NCBI GenBank assembly: GCA_016789955.1
Contig: JAEUPB010000054.1
Location: 1 to 64,000, forward strand
Source of the DNA: Rubrivivax sp.
GTDB lineage: Bacteria; Pseudomonadota; Gammaproteobacteria; Burkholderiales; Burkholderiaceae_C
Reading direction: 5' to 3'
DNA length: 64,000 bases
In this document: positions 8,598 through 18,400 of the stretch, in pieces
Layout: each line of letters opens with the position of its first letter
Position numbering within the stretch: the stretch's first letter is position 1
Made by a program: the position numbers and the translations under genes
Notes under the pieces: generated by a model
Seen by the model: only the letters and a program-made list of their open reading frames with translations
Databases searched by the model: none
Told to the model about the DNA's origin: nothing

Positions 8598-9803
8598 ATG
8601 TCCGCACCCGCACCTCCACGGCCGTTGCCGCTCGACGGGCTGCGCGTGCTCGACCTGTCCAAGGTGCTGGCCGGCCCGCTGTGCTGCCAGTACCTCGGCG
8701 ACATGGGTGCCGACGTGATCAAGGTCGAGTCGCCGCAGGGCGACGAGACGCGCGGCTGGCCGCCGTTCCGCGAGGCGGCCGGTACCCGCACCGGTGCGAT
8801 CTTCCTCAGCGCCAACCGCAACAAGCGCTCGGTGACGGTGGACCTGGCCACGGCCGCCGGCCGGGCGGTGGTGCACCGGCTGGCCGAGCGCAGCGATGTC
8901 GTCGTCAGCAGCTTCGGGCCGGGCGTCGCCGAGCGGCTCGAGGTGGACGCCGCGCGGCTGCGTGCGCTGAACCCGCGCCTCGTGTGCTGCGACATCTCGG
9001 GCTACGGCAGCGTGGGCCCGATGCGCGAGGGCAAGGGCTACGACGTGATCCTGCAGGCCTTCTGCGGCATGCTGTCGATCACCGGCGAGACCGGCGGCCC
9101 GCCGGTGCGCAGCCCGTTCTCGCCGGTCGACCAGGGCACAGGGCTGCATGCGTTGATCGGCATCCTGGCCGCGCTGCACGCGCGCGATCGCACGGGTGAA
9201 GGTTGCACCGTCGAAGCGTCGCTGTTCGACACCGCCACCGGCTTCCTCGGCTACTTCCTGCAGAACTATTGGGAGCGCGGCACCGAGCCCGAACGCCCGG
9301 GCTCGGGCCACGAGTCGCTGTGCCCGTACCAGGTGTTCGAGACCGCAGACCGGCCGCTGATCCTGGGCGTGGCCAACGACGGGCTGTGGCAGCGCTACTG
9401 TGCGCTGGCCGGGCTGCTCGACGTGCGCGACGACCCGCGCTACGCCACCAACGCCGCACGCGTGCAGCACCGCGCCGACACCGTGGCGATCGTCGCCCGC
9501 GCGATGCGCCAGCGCGGGCGTGCGCAGTGGCTGCAGCTGCTCGACGAGGCCGGCATCCCGTGCGCGCCGCTGCACACGCTGGGCGAGCTGTCGCGGCACC
9601 CGCACGCAGTCGCAAGCGGCATGATCGTCGACACCATGCACCCGCACCTGGGCCCGCTGCAGGCGGTGGCCCAGCCGCTGCGCTTCGACGGTGCGCGCAC
9701 CGGGTTGCGCCGGCCCGCGCCGATGGCCGGCGAGCACACCGATGAGGTGTTGCGCGAGCTGGGCCTGCTCGACGACGCCACCAAGGGGGCGCCCGGCGCG
9801 TGA
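8598..9803 (+). CDS. CaiB/BaiF family (class III) CoA-transferase
   Basis: 401 residues from the ATG at 8598. The product begins PLPLDGLRVLDLSKVLAGPLCCQYLGDMGADVIKVE, the family III signature. An aspartate candidate for the acyl-enzyme nucleophile lies in the SPVDQGTGLHALIGILAAL region. The family transfers CoA between carboxylic acids (for example succinyl-CoA or another acyl-CoA donor) in the cytoplasm. An in-frame ATG at 8562 is possible, but it lies inside the operator. Context suggests it activates or recycles an acid in the surrounding pathway; the substrate cannot be read from sequence. Confidence 0.9.
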   Translation: MSAPAPPRPLPLDGLRVLDLSKVLAGPLCCQYLGDMGADVIKVESPQGDETRGWPPFREAAGTRTGAIFLSANRNKRSVTVDLATAAGRAVVHRLAERSDVVVSSFGPGVAERLEVDAARLRALNPRLVCCDISGYGSVGPMREGKGYDVILQAFCGMLSITGETGGPPVRSPFSPVDQGTGLHALIGILAALHARDRTGEGCTVEASLFDTATGFLGYFLQNYWERGTEPERPGSGHESLCPYQVFETADRPLILGVANDGLWQRYCALAGLLDVRDDPRYATNAARVQHRADTVAIVARAMRQRGRAQWLQLLDEAGIPCAPLHTLGELSRHPHAVASGMIVDTMHPHLGPLQAVAQPLRFDGARTGLRRPAPMAGEHTDEVLRELGLLDDATKGAPGA

Positions 9804-9807
9804 CGCG

Positions 9808-10587
9808 TCAGAACGTGCCCGGGTAAAGGCCGCCGTCGAGCAGGATGTTCTGCCCGGTCATGTAGCCGGTGTGTGCGCTGCAGTAGAACGCGCACACCGC
9901 ACCGAACTCCGCCGGCCGGCCGAAGCGCCCCGCGGGCACGCCGGCACGCCGCTGCTCGCGCTCGGCCTCCAGCGTGCGGCCGGCGGTCGCGGCGATCTTC
10001 TGCAGGTTCGACGTCAGCCGGTCGGTCTCGAACATCTCGGGCAGCAGGTTGTTGATCGTGACGTTGGACTTGGCGTAGGACCCCGCCACGGTCTTCACGA
10101 ACCCCGTCAGCCCGAGCCGCGCCGCCACCGAGAGGGCCAGCGGCGGGATCGGCGCCTTCACCATCGCCGACGTGATGTTGACGATGCGTCCGAAGCGCCG
10201 TTCGGCCATGCCGTCGATCACCGCGCGGATCATCAGGATCGCGGCCACCATGTTCGAGTCGGCCGCGGCCAGCCACTGTTCGCGGCTGAAGGTGCGCCAG
10301 TCACCCAGCGGCGGACCGGCGGCGTTGTTGACCAGGATGTCCGGCGCGGGGCAGGCCGCCAGTGCCGCGGCTTGGCCGGCATCGGTGGTGATGTCGCCGG
10401 CGGCCGGCGTGACGGTGACGCCGTGCGCGTCGGCCAGCTCGCGCGCGGCCGCGGCGAGTGCCGCGCCGTCGCGTCCGGTGATCACGAGGTTCACGCCCTC
10501 GGCCGCGAGTGCCTCGGCGCACGCGCGCCCCAGGCCCTTGCTGGCGCCGCACACGAGGGCCGTGCGGCCGCGGATGCCCAGATCCAT
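9808..10587 (-). CDS. SDR-family protein with altered catalytic Tyr/Lys
   Basis: 259 residues from the ATG at 10585-10587. The Rossmann motif TALVCGASKGLGRACAEAL (about 9-27) and the NNAAGPPLGDW region are classic SDR features, and the C-terminus has YMTGQNILLDGG. However, where an SDR normally has Y-x3-K the sequence reads LALSVAARLGL: Ser153 and Arg157 replace the Tyr and Lys. It therefore either uses other residues, as 2,4-dienoyl-CoA-reductase relatives do, or is not a standard dehydrogenase. It is the last gene of a five-gene leftward operon, 17 bases after the 2-oxoacid oxidoreductase. Confidence 0.82.
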   Translation of the reverse strand: MDLGIRGRTALVCGASKGLGRACAEALAAEGVNLVITGRDGAALAAAARELADAHGVTVTPAAGDITTDAGQAAALAACPAPDILVNNAAGPPLGDWRTFSREQWLAAADSNMVAAILMIRAVIDGMAERRFGRIVNITSAMVKAPIPPLALSVAARLGLTGFVKTVAGSYAKSNVTINNLLPEMFETDRLTSNLQKIAATAGRTLEAEREQRRAGVPAGRFGRPAEFGAVCAFYCSAHTGYMTGQNILLDGGLYPGTF

Positions 10588-10604
10588 GCTGCAGACTCCT
10601 TGGG

Positions 10605-13600
10605 TCAGTCGGCGGTGGCCGCCGCGGGTTCGCGCGCGGCCGCCCATTCGGCGTCGAGCGCCTGCCAGGTTCTGGCCGCGTCTGCCATCGCCTGTGCCTT
10701 CACCGGACCGTAGCCGCGCACGCGCTCGGCGACCTCGGCGATGCGCACGGCCAGCGGCAGCGTGGCAGCGGTCAAACGCGGCAGCAGTGCCGTGATGCGG
10801 CGTTCGTAGTCGCCGACCAGCGCGCGCTCGGCGCGGCGCTCGGCGGTGCGGCCGAACGGATCGAGCGCCGTGCCGCGCAGGCCCTTCAGCCGCGCCAGCA
10901 GGCGCAGGCACGGGAACACCCAGGGCCCGTACTCGCGCTTGACCGGGCGGCCCGTGGCCGGATCGGTGCGCGACCACAGCGGCGGCGCCAGGTTCAGCCG
11001 CAGCTCGCGCACGCCGTCGAACTCGGATGCGAGCCGCTCGCGGAACGCCGGGTCGCTGTGCATCCGCGCCACTTCGTACTCGTCCTTGTAGGCCATCAGC
11101 TTCGCGTAGCCGCGCGCCACGGCCAGGGCCAGCGCACCGCCGCCACCGGCCGCGCGCTCGGCGTCGCGCACCTGCTCGACGAGGCGCTCGTAGCGGTCGG
11201 CGTACGCGGTGTCCTGGTAGGCCGTGAGCAGTCCGCGCCGGTGGGTGACGACCTCCTGCAGCGTCGGCGCCGGCGCTTCGTCGGCCGGGCCTAGCAGCCG
11301 CTCCAGCGCCGCGGGCTCGTGCACCCACAGCCGCCCGATCGCCACCGCCCGCGCGTTGGCCTCGACCTGCACGCCGTTGAGTTCGAGCGCCCTTTGCAGA
11401 GCCGCCACACCGACCGGCAGCCAGCCGAGCTGCAGCGCAGCACCGACCAGGATGAAGTTCGCGTACACCGCATCGCCCATCAGCGTGGCAGCGAGGCCGG
11501 AGGCGTCGAGGTAGCGCGTGCGATCGGGCCCGAGCTTGTCGGCGACCTTGCGCGCCAGCACGCCGAACTCGAGCCGCGTGTCCGACAGCGCCTGCATCGC
11601 GGTGGGCAGCACGCGGTGGTTGCCCACGAGGCGGCTGCGCGCCGGGTCGAGCGTGCGGAAGGCTTCGTCGCCGAGGGCTGCCACGAGGTCCGAGCCCAGC
11701 ACCAGGTCGGCATCACCGAGCCCGAGCCGGTTGGCGCCCAGGCGAGAGGCGTCGGAGGCGATCTGCAGGTGGCAGTAGACGGCACCGTTCTTCTGGCTCA
11801 GGCCCGTCATGTCGTAGGTGGCCGCAGCCTTGCCTTCGAGGTGTGCCGCCATAGCCAGCACCGCGCCGACGGTGATGACGCCGGTTCCGCCGATGCCGGG
11901 GATCATCACGCCATGGGCCCGCTCGCCGAGCGCGGCGACGGGTGGCTCGGGCAGCACGGGCATCTCCAGCGCGGCGGAGCGCCGCTTCGGCCGCGCGCCG
12001 ATCACGGTGACGAAAGACGGGCAGAAGCCGCGCAGGCACGACTCGTCCTTGTTGCACGACGACGCATTGATGCGCCGCTTGCGGCCCAGCGGCGTCTCCA
12101 CCGGCTCGATGCTGACGCAGGTGCTCTGCACCGAACAGTCGCCGCAGCCTTCGCACACCGCCTCGTGGATCACCAGGCTGCGGTCGGGGTCGGGCATCTG
12201 GCCGCGCTTGCGGCGGCGCCGCTTCTCGGCGGCGCAGGTCTGTTCGTACAGCAGCACCGTGCAGCCCGGCGTGTCGCGCAGTTCGCGTTGCACGGCGTCG
12301 AGCCGGTCGCGGTGCTCGATGCGCGTGCCGGTGGGGAGATCGGCGGCGCGGTGGCGCGCGGGGTCGTCGCTGACCACGACGATCGTCTTCACCCCCTCGG
12401 CCGCCACCTGGTGCGCGATCTGCGCCGGCGAGATCGGGCCGTCCACCGGCTGGCCGCCGGTCATCGCGACGGCGTCGTTGTAGAGGATCTTGTAGGTGAT
12501 GTTCGCGCCGCTGCCCACCGCGGCGCGCATCGCGAGCAGGCCCGAGTGGTAGTAGGTGCCGTCGCCGAGGTTCTGGAACACGTGGCGGCGCTTCGTGTAG
12601 CGATGCAGACCCACCCACTGCGCGCCTTCGCCGCCCATCTGCGTGGGCACCAGCGTGTTCGGCCGCGCGTACAGCGCCATGCCGTGGCAGCCGATGCCCG
12701 CCAGCGCCTTGCTGCCCTCGGGAATCTTCGTCGACGTGTTGTGCGGGCAGCCGCTGCAGAAGTACGGCGTGCGGCGCATGTCGGCGGGTGCGAGTACCGC
12801 CAGCAGCGTGCCGCGCGTGGACTGCAGCGCCTGAACGCGGCCGTGCAGCGTTTCGTCGGCCAGGCCGCAGGCTTCCAGCCGCGCGGCGATCACCAGGGCC
12901 AGGTCCAGCGGCTCGAAGCCGACATCGCTGTTGAGCAGCGGCGCACCGGCACCGTCGGTCTTGCCGGAGAGGCGCGGCCGCTCCGTCAGCGGGTACAGGA
13001 TGGCCGCCGCCTGCGTCTCGACGAACGCGGCCTTGTCCTCCACCACCAGCAGCTCGCGCTTGCCGGCGGCGAAGGCCGTCAGCCCCTGCGGCTCCAGCGG
13101 CCACACCAGGCCCACCTTCCACACGGCCACGCGCGCGTCGTGCTCGAGCCCGAGCGCGCGCAGCGCCAGCCGCACGTCGTGCCAGTTCTTGCCCGGCGCG
13201 ACGATGCCGAACGGCGCGCCATCCGGCCCCAGGGCGCGGCGGTCGAGCGCGTTGGCGCGCGCGAAGTCGAGCACGCGAGGCAGGCGATGGCGGCGCAGCA
13301 GGATCTCGTCCTGCGCCGGCGCGTAGGCCCCGCGGTAGTGGATGCCTTCGGGCGGCAGCGGTGCCCCCACGGGCAGCTGCACGTCGAAGGCGTCGAGATC
13401 GAACGCGCAGGTCATCGCCTGCTCGACGGTCTCGTTGACGACCTTCATCCCCACCCAGCACCCGCTGTGCCGCGACAGCGCCCAGCCCAGCAGCGCAAAG
13501 GCCTGGAACTCGCCGACATCGGCCGGGTACAGCACCGGGATCGAGTGCGCGGCCAGCGCCTGCTGGCTGTGGTGTGCCACGGTGGAACTCTTGCCCGGAT

Positions 13601-14042
13601 GGTCGTCACCGGCCACCACCAGCACGCCGCCGTGCGGATGCGTGCCGGCATAGTTGCCGTGCTTGAGCACGTCGCCCGCGCGGTCCACGCCCGGGCCCTT
13701 GCCGTACCAGAGCCCGAACACGCCATCCACCGCGGGGTCGCCCATCGTCGCGAGCTGCTGCGTGCCCCACACCGCGGTGGCCGCGAGGTCCTCGTTGACG
13801 CCGGGCTCGAAGTGGACCTGGGCGCCTTTCAGCGCCGGGCCGGCGGCCCACAGCGCCTGGTCCAGCCCGCCCAGCGGCGAGCCGCGGTAGCCCGACACGT
13901 AGCCCGCGGTGGCCAGGCCCGCGCGGCGGTCGCGCTCGCGCTGCAGCACCAGCGCGCGCACCAGCGCCTGGTTGCCGTTGAGCAGCAGCGGCGCCGCACC
14001 CAGCGACAGCCGGTCGGCGAGCGTGACGTCGCGCAGCGTCAT
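10605..14042 (-). CDS. Fused indolepyruvate/2-oxoacid:ferredoxin oxidoreductase
   Basis: 1145 residues from the ATG at 14040-14042, coupled (ATGA) to the amidohydrolase upstream. Order: a pyrimidine-binding domain (AGYVSGYRGSPLGGLD, about 45-60), a central TPP-binding part (CSGCPHNTSTKIPEGSKALAGIGCHGMA), a 4Fe-4S segment (CEGCGDCSVQSTCVSIEP and CNKDESCLRGFCPSF), and a C-terminal gamma domain (IPGIGGTGVITVGAVLAMAAHLEGK). These fused enzymes oxidatively decarboxylate arylpyruvates or other 2-oxoacids to acyl-CoA. In this operon it may process a 2-oxoacid made after ring cleavage; that is inference. Length is typical of the fused form. Confidence 0.9.
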   Translation of the reverse strand: MTLRDVTLADRLSLGAAPLLLNGNQALVRALVLQRERDRRAGLATAGYVSGYRGSPLGGLDQALWAAGPALKGAQVHFEPGVNEDLAATAVWGTQQLATMGDPAVDGVFGLWYGKGPGVDRAGDVLKHGNYAGTHPHGGVLVVAGDDHPGKSSTVAHHSQQALAAHSIPVLYPADVGEFQAFALLGWALSRHSGCWVGMKVVNETVEQAMTCAFDLDAFDVQLPVGAPLPPEGIHYRGAYAPAQDEILLRRHRLPRVLDFARANALDRRALGPDGAPFGIVAPGKNWHDVRLALRALGLEHDARVAVWKVGLVWPLEPQGLTAFAAGKRELLVVEDKAAFVETQAAAILYPLTERPRLSGKTDGAGAPLLNSDVGFEPLDLALVIAARLEACGLADETLHGRVQALQSTRGTLLAVLAPADMRRTPYFCSGCPHNTSTKIPEGSKALAGIGCHGMALYARPNTLVPTQMGGEGAQWVGLHRYTKRRHVFQNLGDGTYYHSGLLAMRAAVGSGANITYKILYNDAVAMTGGQPVDGPISPAQIAHQVAAEGVKTIVVVSDDPARHRAADLPTGTRIEHRDRLDAVQRELRDTPGCTVLLYEQTCAAEKRRRRKRGQMPDPDRSLVIHEAVCEGCGDCSVQSTCVSIEPVETPLGRKRRINASSCNKDESCLRGFCPSFVTVIGARPKRRSAALEMPVLPEPPVAALGERAHGVMIPGIGGTGVITVGAVLAMAAHLEGKAAATYDMTGLSQKNGAVYCHLQIASDASRLGANRLGLGDADLVLGSDLVAALGDEAFRTLDPARSRLVGNHRVLPTAMQALSDTRLEFGVLARKVADKLGPDRTRYLDASGLAATLMGDAVYANFILVGAALQLGWLPVGVAALQRALELNGVQVEANARAVAIGRLWVHEPAALERLLGPADEAPAPTLQEVVTHRRGLLTAYQDTAYADRYERLVEQVRDAERAAGGGGALALAVARGYAKLMAYKDEYEVARMHSDPAFRERLASEFDGVRELRLNLAPPLWSRTDPATGRPVKREYGPWVFPCLRLLARLKGLRGTALDPFGRTAERRAERALVGDYERRITALLPRLTAATLPLAVRIAEVAERVRGYGPVKAQAMADAARTWQALDAEWAAAREPAAATAD

Positions 14043-15058
14043 GCGTCTGGCCCCACCGCGCCCGTCAGCCAGCGGCGGGCGTTGCCGCCGCGCAGCGCCC
14101 GGCGCGTGGCCGCGTCGAAGGCGCCGGCCTCGACGGCTGCGGCCGGGTCGGTGTCCATGATCGCGAACGGATAGTCGGTGCCGGTCATCACGCGGTCGGC
14201 GCCGAAGGTGGCCACCAGGTGCCGCAGCGTGGCCGCGTCGTAGACGAGGTCGTCCACCCACAGCCGGCGCGCGTCGTCCAGCGGATCGTGCGGCAGCAGC
14301 CCGCCGACGGGCGGCACGCAGCCGCGCGCGTGGCGCAGCCGCGGCAGCAGCATCGCCAGCGTGCCGCCGCCGTGGCTGAGCGCGATGCGCAGCGTCGGCA
14401 GCGCGGCCAGCAGCCCGCTGGTGACCAGCGAGGCCCCCGCCAGCCCGATCTCGCCGGGAAAGGCCAGCACCTGCTCCAGCGCCGGCGGGCCGACGAGCCG
14501 GTTCAGGTCACCCGGGCGCAGCGGGTGCACGAAGATCGCTGCGCCCCAGGCTGCGGCCGCCTCGAAGAACGGGCGCAGCTGCGGGTCGCCGAGCGGTCGG
14601 CCGTTGACGTGGCTCGGCAGCTCCACGCCGGCGAGGCCGGTCGCGTGCAGCAGGCGATCGAGTTCGTCGATGGCCATCGCCACGTCCTGCAGCGGCACCG
14701 CGCCCAGGCCGACGAAACGGCCAGGGTGCTCGGCCACCATGCTGGCGATCGTCTCGTTGAGGTGGCGGCACAGCACACGACCATCGTCGGGTTCGAGCCA
14801 GGGGCTCAGCAGCTCGGGCATCGGCGACAGCACCTGCTGCGCCACGCCCTGCTCGGCCATGTCCTGGAGCCGCACGCGGCAGCTCCAGCACTGGTGCGAG
14901 ACGGTGCGGTAGACCTTGCCGGAGATCATCACGTGGCGGTGGCAGGCCTGCGCCGGCGCCATGCCCGGCCACGGCGCGCCGATCAAATGGCCCAGGTAGG
15001 GCGGGAAATCTTCCGGCACGACGTGCGTGTGCACGTCGATCAGCGGTTCATCGGACAC
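14039..15058 (-). CDS. ACMSD-like amidohydrolase / decarboxylase
   Basis: 339 residues from a GTG at 15056-15058 (product MSDEPLIDVHTHVVPEDFPPY). The H-T-H metal motif at residues 10-12, a later AIFVHPLRPG histidine, ALSHGGGTLAMLLPRL and GTDYPFAI (metal aspartate) mark the amidohydrolase fold of the aminocarboxymuconate-semialdehyde decarboxylase group. Members perform non-oxidative decarboxylation of ring-cleavage products or aromatic acids. It sits in an operon divergent from a Rieske and extradiol dioxygenase, so decarboxylating a carboxylated ring-cleavage product is a reasonable guess. It overlaps the TetR gene end by 11 bases and couples to the next gene. Confidence 0.82.
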   Translation of the reverse strand: MSDEPLIDVHTHVVPEDFPPYLGHLIGAPWPGMAPAQACHRHVMISGKVYRTVSHQCWSCRVRLQDMAEQGVAQQVLSPMPELLSPWLEPDDGRVLCRHLNETIASMVAEHPGRFVGLGAVPLQDVAMAIDELDRLLHATGLAGVELPSHVNGRPLGDPQLRPFFEAAAAWGAAIFVHPLRPGDLNRLVGPPALEQVLAFPGEIGLAGASLVTSGLLAALPTLRIALSHGGGTLAMLLPRLRHARGCVPPVGGLLPHDPLDDARRLWVDDLVYDAATLRHLVATFGADRVMTGTDYPFAIMDTDPAAAVEAGAFDAATRRALRGGNARRWLTGAVGPDA

Positions 15059-15683
15059 GGCGGCGGGTCTCCGACTGCGTGTTCACCAGGTACTGCGCCA
15101 CCATCTCGCGCCACAGCCGGAACAGCCGCTTGAAACGCGGCGGGTCGTGCTGCCACAGGCGCCGCACCGCCAGCCCGCGCACGATGGAGAGCGTGAGCCA
15201 CAACAGGTCGTCGGCCACGTCGGCCGGCACGCCCGAGTCGATCAGCGCGGCGCGCCAGTGCGCCTCCACCGGCAGCCGCGTGGCGGCCGAGATCTCGGTC
15301 ACCGAGTTGCCGCCGCCCTCCTGCCGCAGCCGGCCCTGGATCGCCAGGTCGAGCGCGATCAGGAACAGCTCGCTGAAGAAGAACTCCTGCGCGTCGGCGA
15401 TCAGCGCCTTGATCGCGTCGTCGGGGCTCGCGGCGCGGCGGGCGCGGATGCGCGCCTGCTCCGACGCCCGCACGAACACGTGCTCGACGACCGCCACCAC
15501 CAGCTCGTCCTTCGACGGGAAGTGATGCGTCTGCGCCCCCTTGCTGATGCCGGCGGCCTCGGCCACGTCGGCGGTGCGCAGCCCGGCGTAGCCACGCTCG
15601 CCGAGCAGTTGCACGGCGGCGTCGAGGATGCGGCGGCGCGTCTCGCCGCTGCGCTCGGCCTGCGTGCGGCGAATGGCCGTCAC
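15048..15683 (-). CDS. TetR-family transcriptional regulator
   Basis: 211 residues from the GTG at 15681-15683, which overlaps the stop of the preceding SDR gene (GTGA). The N-terminal helix-turn-helix is clear: RRRILDAAVQLLGERGYAGLRTADVAEAAGISKGAQTHHFPSKDELV (about 14-60). A C-terminal ligand-binding domain follows. Being second in an operon with degradative enzymes suggests a ligand-released repressor of this operon and the divergent dioxygenase operon. A GACC-GACT-GGTC inverted repeat at 16561-16572 in that promoter is a fitting TetR operator. Confidence 0.88.
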   Translation of the reverse strand: MTAIRRTQAERSGETRRRILDAAVQLLGERGYAGLRTADVAEAAGISKGAQTHHFPSKDELVVAVVEHVFVRASEQARIRARRAASPDDAIKALIADAQEFFFSELFLIALDLAIQGRLRQEGGGNSVTEISAATRLPVEAHWRAALIDSGVPADVADDLLWLTLSIVRGLAVRRLWQHDPPRFKRLFRLWREMVAQYLVNTQSETRRRVR

Positions 15684-16447
15684 AGCATCGTGCTCCCGCC
15701 GTTGACGCTGATCACCTGGCCCGTGACGAACGAGGCCTCCCGCGAGGCGACGTACAGCACCATCGACGCCACCTCGTCGAGTTCGGCTGCACGCCCCATC
15801 GGGATCACACCGAGGAACTTCTGCGCCACCTCGGGCTTGTCGCGCACGAAGGCCTCGAGCTGCGGGCTGTTCACCGCGCACGGCGCCACGGTGTTGACGG
15901 TGATGCCCTCCTTCGCGAACTCGCGCGCCAGGCCGGTGGTGAGGCCGTGCACGCCGCCCTTGGCGGCGTTGTAGGCGGCGTGGTCGGGCAGGCCGTTGCG
16001 CACCGAGTCGGCGCCCAGGTGCACGATGCGGCCGTAGCGGCGCGCCACCATGCCGGGCAGGAAGGCGCGCGTGCACCACAGCACCGTCCAGAGGTTGCGG
16101 TCGACCGTGGCCTTCAGCGTCTCGGGCGTGTGCTTCAGGAACGGCAGGATCACGCCGCCGCCGGCGTTGTTGACCAGCACGTGGGCCGGGCCCAGCGCCT
16201 CGTCCGTGCGCTGCCGCAGGTGTTGCGCCGCATCGTCGTGCGACAGGTCGCCGGCCACGGCCACCGTGCGCACGCCGTGATCGCGGGCCAGCCGCGCGGC
16301 CTCGGCGGCGAGCGGCTCGTCGTCCACGTCGGCCAGGGCCAGCGCCGCGCCTTCGCGGGCGAAGGCCTCGGCCAGCGCCAGCCCGATGCCGCGCGCCCCG
16401 CCGGTGACGACCACCACCTGACCCTCGAACCGACGCGTCAACGCCAT
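15680..16447 (-). CDS. SDR oxidoreductase, candidate cis-dihydrodiol dehydrogenase
   Basis: 255 residues from the ATG at 16445-16447. Canonical SDR: VVVVTGGARGIGLALAEAF (about 11-29), NNAGGG, and the catalytic DHAAYNAAKGGV (Y-x3-K intact), ending FVTGQVISVNGGSTML. It is first in the leftward operon and divergent from the Rieske dioxygenase genes. A ring-hydroxylating dioxygenase product needs a cis-diol dehydrogenase, and no other candidate lies in the adjacent operon, so this role is inferred from context. Confidence 0.85.
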   Translation of the reverse strand: MALTRRFEGQVVVVTGGARGIGLALAEAFAREGAALALADVDDEPLAAEAARLARDHGVRTVAVAGDLSHDDAAQHLRQRTDEALGPAHVLVNNAGGGVILPFLKHTPETLKATVDRNLWTVLWCTRAFLPGMVARRYGRIVHLGADSVRNGLPDHAAYNAAKGGVHGLTTGLAREFAKEGITVNTVAPCAVNSPQLEAFVRDKPEVAQKFLGVIPMGRAAELDEVASMVLYVASREASFVTGQVISVNGGSTML

Positions 16448-16522
16448 CACCCGGCACCTCCGTGACTGGGGCCGCATCGTAGGCAGCGCCTCGCGCACCG
16501 GGGCGCAGGTTTACCCTGAACC

Positions 16523-16537
16523 CGTACGCATGTGGAC
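16523..16537. promoter_or_regulatory. Recurrent palindromic operator, site H
   Basis: CGTACGCATGTGGAC; the reverse complement is GTCCACATGCGTACG. It fits the window-wide palindrome with three mismatches and is very close to the site at 46575 (both have ACATGCGTA in the middle). It lies in the divergent promoter between the SDR/TetR operon and the Rieske operon, 24 bases from the separate TetR-type inverted repeat. Confidence 0.5.
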
Positions 16538-16560
16538 GATCACACAATGCACCACTTGCC

Positions 16561-16572
16561 GACCGACTGGTC
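16561..16572. promoter_or_regulatory. TetR-type operator GACC-GACT-GGTC
   Basis: Perfect 4+4 inverted repeat with a 4-base spacer inside ACCGACTGGTCTGT, the form typical of many TetR-family operators. It lies 43 bases before the dioxygenase ATG and downstream of the palindrome at 16523. The likely binder is the TetR protein encoded at 15048-15683. This is assignment by position and pattern only. Confidence 0.55.
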
Positions 16573-16614
16573 TGTTTGTTCAGGCGCGCCGGCCCATCTC
16601 CCGAGGAGTGCGTG

Positions 16615-17901
16615 ATGACCGACACAGCCACCCTGGTGCGCGGCCCGAGCAGCCGGATGGTCCGCAGCGACGAGGCGCGCGGGATCTTCCAGGTCTCGCG
16701 CCGCGCCTTCGTCGACACCGGCGTGATGGAGCGCGAGTACGAGGCGGTGTTCGACCGCTGCTGGCTCTACCTGGGCCACGAGTCGGAGCTGCCGAAGCCC
16801 GGCGATTTCGTCACCCGCACGGTGGCGCGGCGCAACCTGCTGTTCACGCGCGACGCCAAGGGTGTGCTGCACGCCCTCTTCAACACCTGCCCGCACCGCG
16901 GGGCCGTGGTGTGCCGCGAGGCCAAGGGCAACGCCAAGGTGTTCCAGTGCTTCTATCACGGCTGGGTGTTCGGCTGCGACGGCCAGCTGAAGGGCCAGCC
17001 CGGCGACGAGCGCTACAGCGCCGGCCACAAGGACAGCGGCGCCGGCAACCTGGTGCCGGTGCCGAGGTTCGATGTCTATGCCGGCTTCTGCTTCGTCAAC
17101 TTCGACGCCGATGCGGTGTCGCTGCCGGAGTACCTGGCCGGCGCGAAGGAGATCCTGGACCTCATCGCCAGCCAGGGCGAGACCGGCATGGCGATCGTCG
17201 AGGGCGCGCAGCAGTACGCGATCCGCGCCAACTGGAAGCTGCTGGCCGAGAACAGCGTCGACGGCTATCACGCCGCCACCGCGCACGCGAGCTACCTCGA
17301 CTACCTGAAGAACATGGTCGGCGGGCTGGTGCCGATCGCGCTGTCGGGGAACAGCTACGACCTGGGCAACGGGCACGCGGTGCTCGAGTACAAGGCGCCG
17401 TGGGGCCGCCCGATCGCGCAGTGGGTGCCGATGTTCGGCGAGCAGGGCAAGGCCGAGATGGAGGCCATCAAGGCCCGGCTGGTGCAGCGGCTGGGCGAGG
17501 AGAAGGCCACGCGCGTGTCGGCCTTCAACCACAACCTGCTGATATTCCCGAACCTCGTCATCAACGACGTGATGGCGCTGACGGTGCGCACGTTCTATCC
17601 GGTGGCGCCGGGCCAGATGATGGTCAACGGCTGGGCGCTGGCGCCCAAGGACGAGTCCGACTGGCAGCGCAAGTTCCGCCTCTTCAACTTCCTCGAGTTC
17701 CTCGGACCCGGCGGGTTCGCCACACCCGACGACGTGGAGGCGCTCGAGAGCTGCCAGATCGGCTTCGCGAACCTGGGTTCCGCCGGGTGGAGCGACATCT
17801 CCAAGGGCATGGGCCAGGCCCAGCCCAGCTACGACGACGAACTGCAGATGCGCGTGTTCTGGCAGCGCTGGGACCAGCTCGTGAACGGAGACGCCCGATG
17901 A
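16615..17901 (+). CDS. Rieske aromatic-ring-hydroxylating dioxygenase, alpha subunit
   Basis: 428 residues from the ATG at 16615, chosen over an in-frame ATG at 16576 because GAGGAG lies a few bases upstream. The Rieske [2Fe-2S] ligands are C92-x-H94 (CPHRG) and C112-x2-H115 (CFYH). The mononuclear iron segment is D216-x2-H219-x4-H224 (DGYHAATAH). Sequence features such as [20 protein letters not shown] resemble p-cumate-type dioxygenases of carboxylated aromatics, but substrate is not proven. With the beta subunit it inserts O2 into an aromatic ring to give a cis-dihydrodiol. First gene of a five-gene operon; the stop overlaps the beta-subunit start. Confidence 0.93.
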   Translation: MTDTATLVRGPSSRMVRSDEARGIFQVSRRAFVDTGVMEREYEAVFDRCWLYLGHESELPKPGDFVTRTVARRNLLFTRDAKGVLHALFNTCPHRGAVVCREAKGNAKVFQCFYHGWVFGCDGQLKGQPGDERYSAGHKDSGAGNLVPVPRFDVYAGFCFVNFDADAVSLPEYLAGAKEILDLIASQGETGMAIVEGAQQYAIRANWKLLAENSVDGYHAATAHASYLDYLKNMVGGLVPIALSGNSYDLGNGHAVLEYKAPWGRPIAQWVPMFGEQGKAEMEAIKARLVQRLGEEKATRVSAFNHNLLIFPNLVINDVMALTVRTFYPVAPGQMMVNGWALAPKDESDWQRKFRLFNFLEFLGPGGFATPDDVEALESCQIGFANLGSAGWSDISKGMGQAQPSYDDELQMRVFWQRWDQLVNGDAR

Positions 17902-18383
17902 CCGCGATCACCCGCACCGAGGCCGAGGACCTGCTGTTCCTGGAGGCCGACCTGCTCGACCAGTGGAAGCTCGACGACTGGCTGGCGCTCTACACCGACG
18001 ACGCGGCCTACCTCGTGCCCAGCACCGACCTGCCGCCGGGCGCCGACGCGGCCAAGACGCTCTTCTACATCGCCGACGACCACGCGCGCATGGTCCAGCG
18101 CGTGGCGCGGCTGAACAAGAAGTCGGCGCACTCGGAGTGGCCGCGCTCGAAGACGCGGCATCTGGTGAGCAACGTGCGCGTGGGCGCTGCGGCCGGCGAA
18201 GAGACGCCGGTCAGCGCCGCCTTCGTCACGTTCCGCAGCAAGAACGGCGTCACCGACACCTACATGGGCCGTGCGCTGTATCGGCTGACGCGCGTGGACG
18301 GCACGCTGCGCATCCGCGAGAAGCGCTGCGAGCTCGACCTCGACGGCCTGCGCCCGCACGGGCGCGTGAGCATCATCCTGTGA
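17898..18383 (+). CDS. Aromatic-ring-hydroxylating dioxygenase, beta subunit
   Basis: 161 residues, starting at an ATG overlapping the alpha-subunit stop (ATGA). The protein has the small-subunit cystatin-like fold: [34 protein letters not shown] at the start and [14 protein letters not shown] at the end. It has no catalytic metal and stabilises the alpha3-beta3 hexamer. Tight coupling with the alpha gene supports one enzyme. Confidence 0.92.
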   Translation: MTAITRTEAEDLLFLEADLLDQWKLDDWLALYTDDAAYLVPSTDLPPGADAAKTLFYIADDHARMVQRVARLNKKSAHSEWPRSKTRHLVSNVRVGAAAGEETPVSAAFVTFRSKNGVTDTYMGRALYRLTRVDGTLRIREKRCELDLDGLRPHGRVSIIL

Positions 18384-18400
18384 TGGCCGTGGGAGGCCCG

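Noticed and set aside
11319..14174. 951-residue open frame on the plus strand
   Set aside because: Exact shadow of the 2-oxoacid:ferredoxin oxidoreductase gene, whose Fe-S and TPP motifs are on the other strand.
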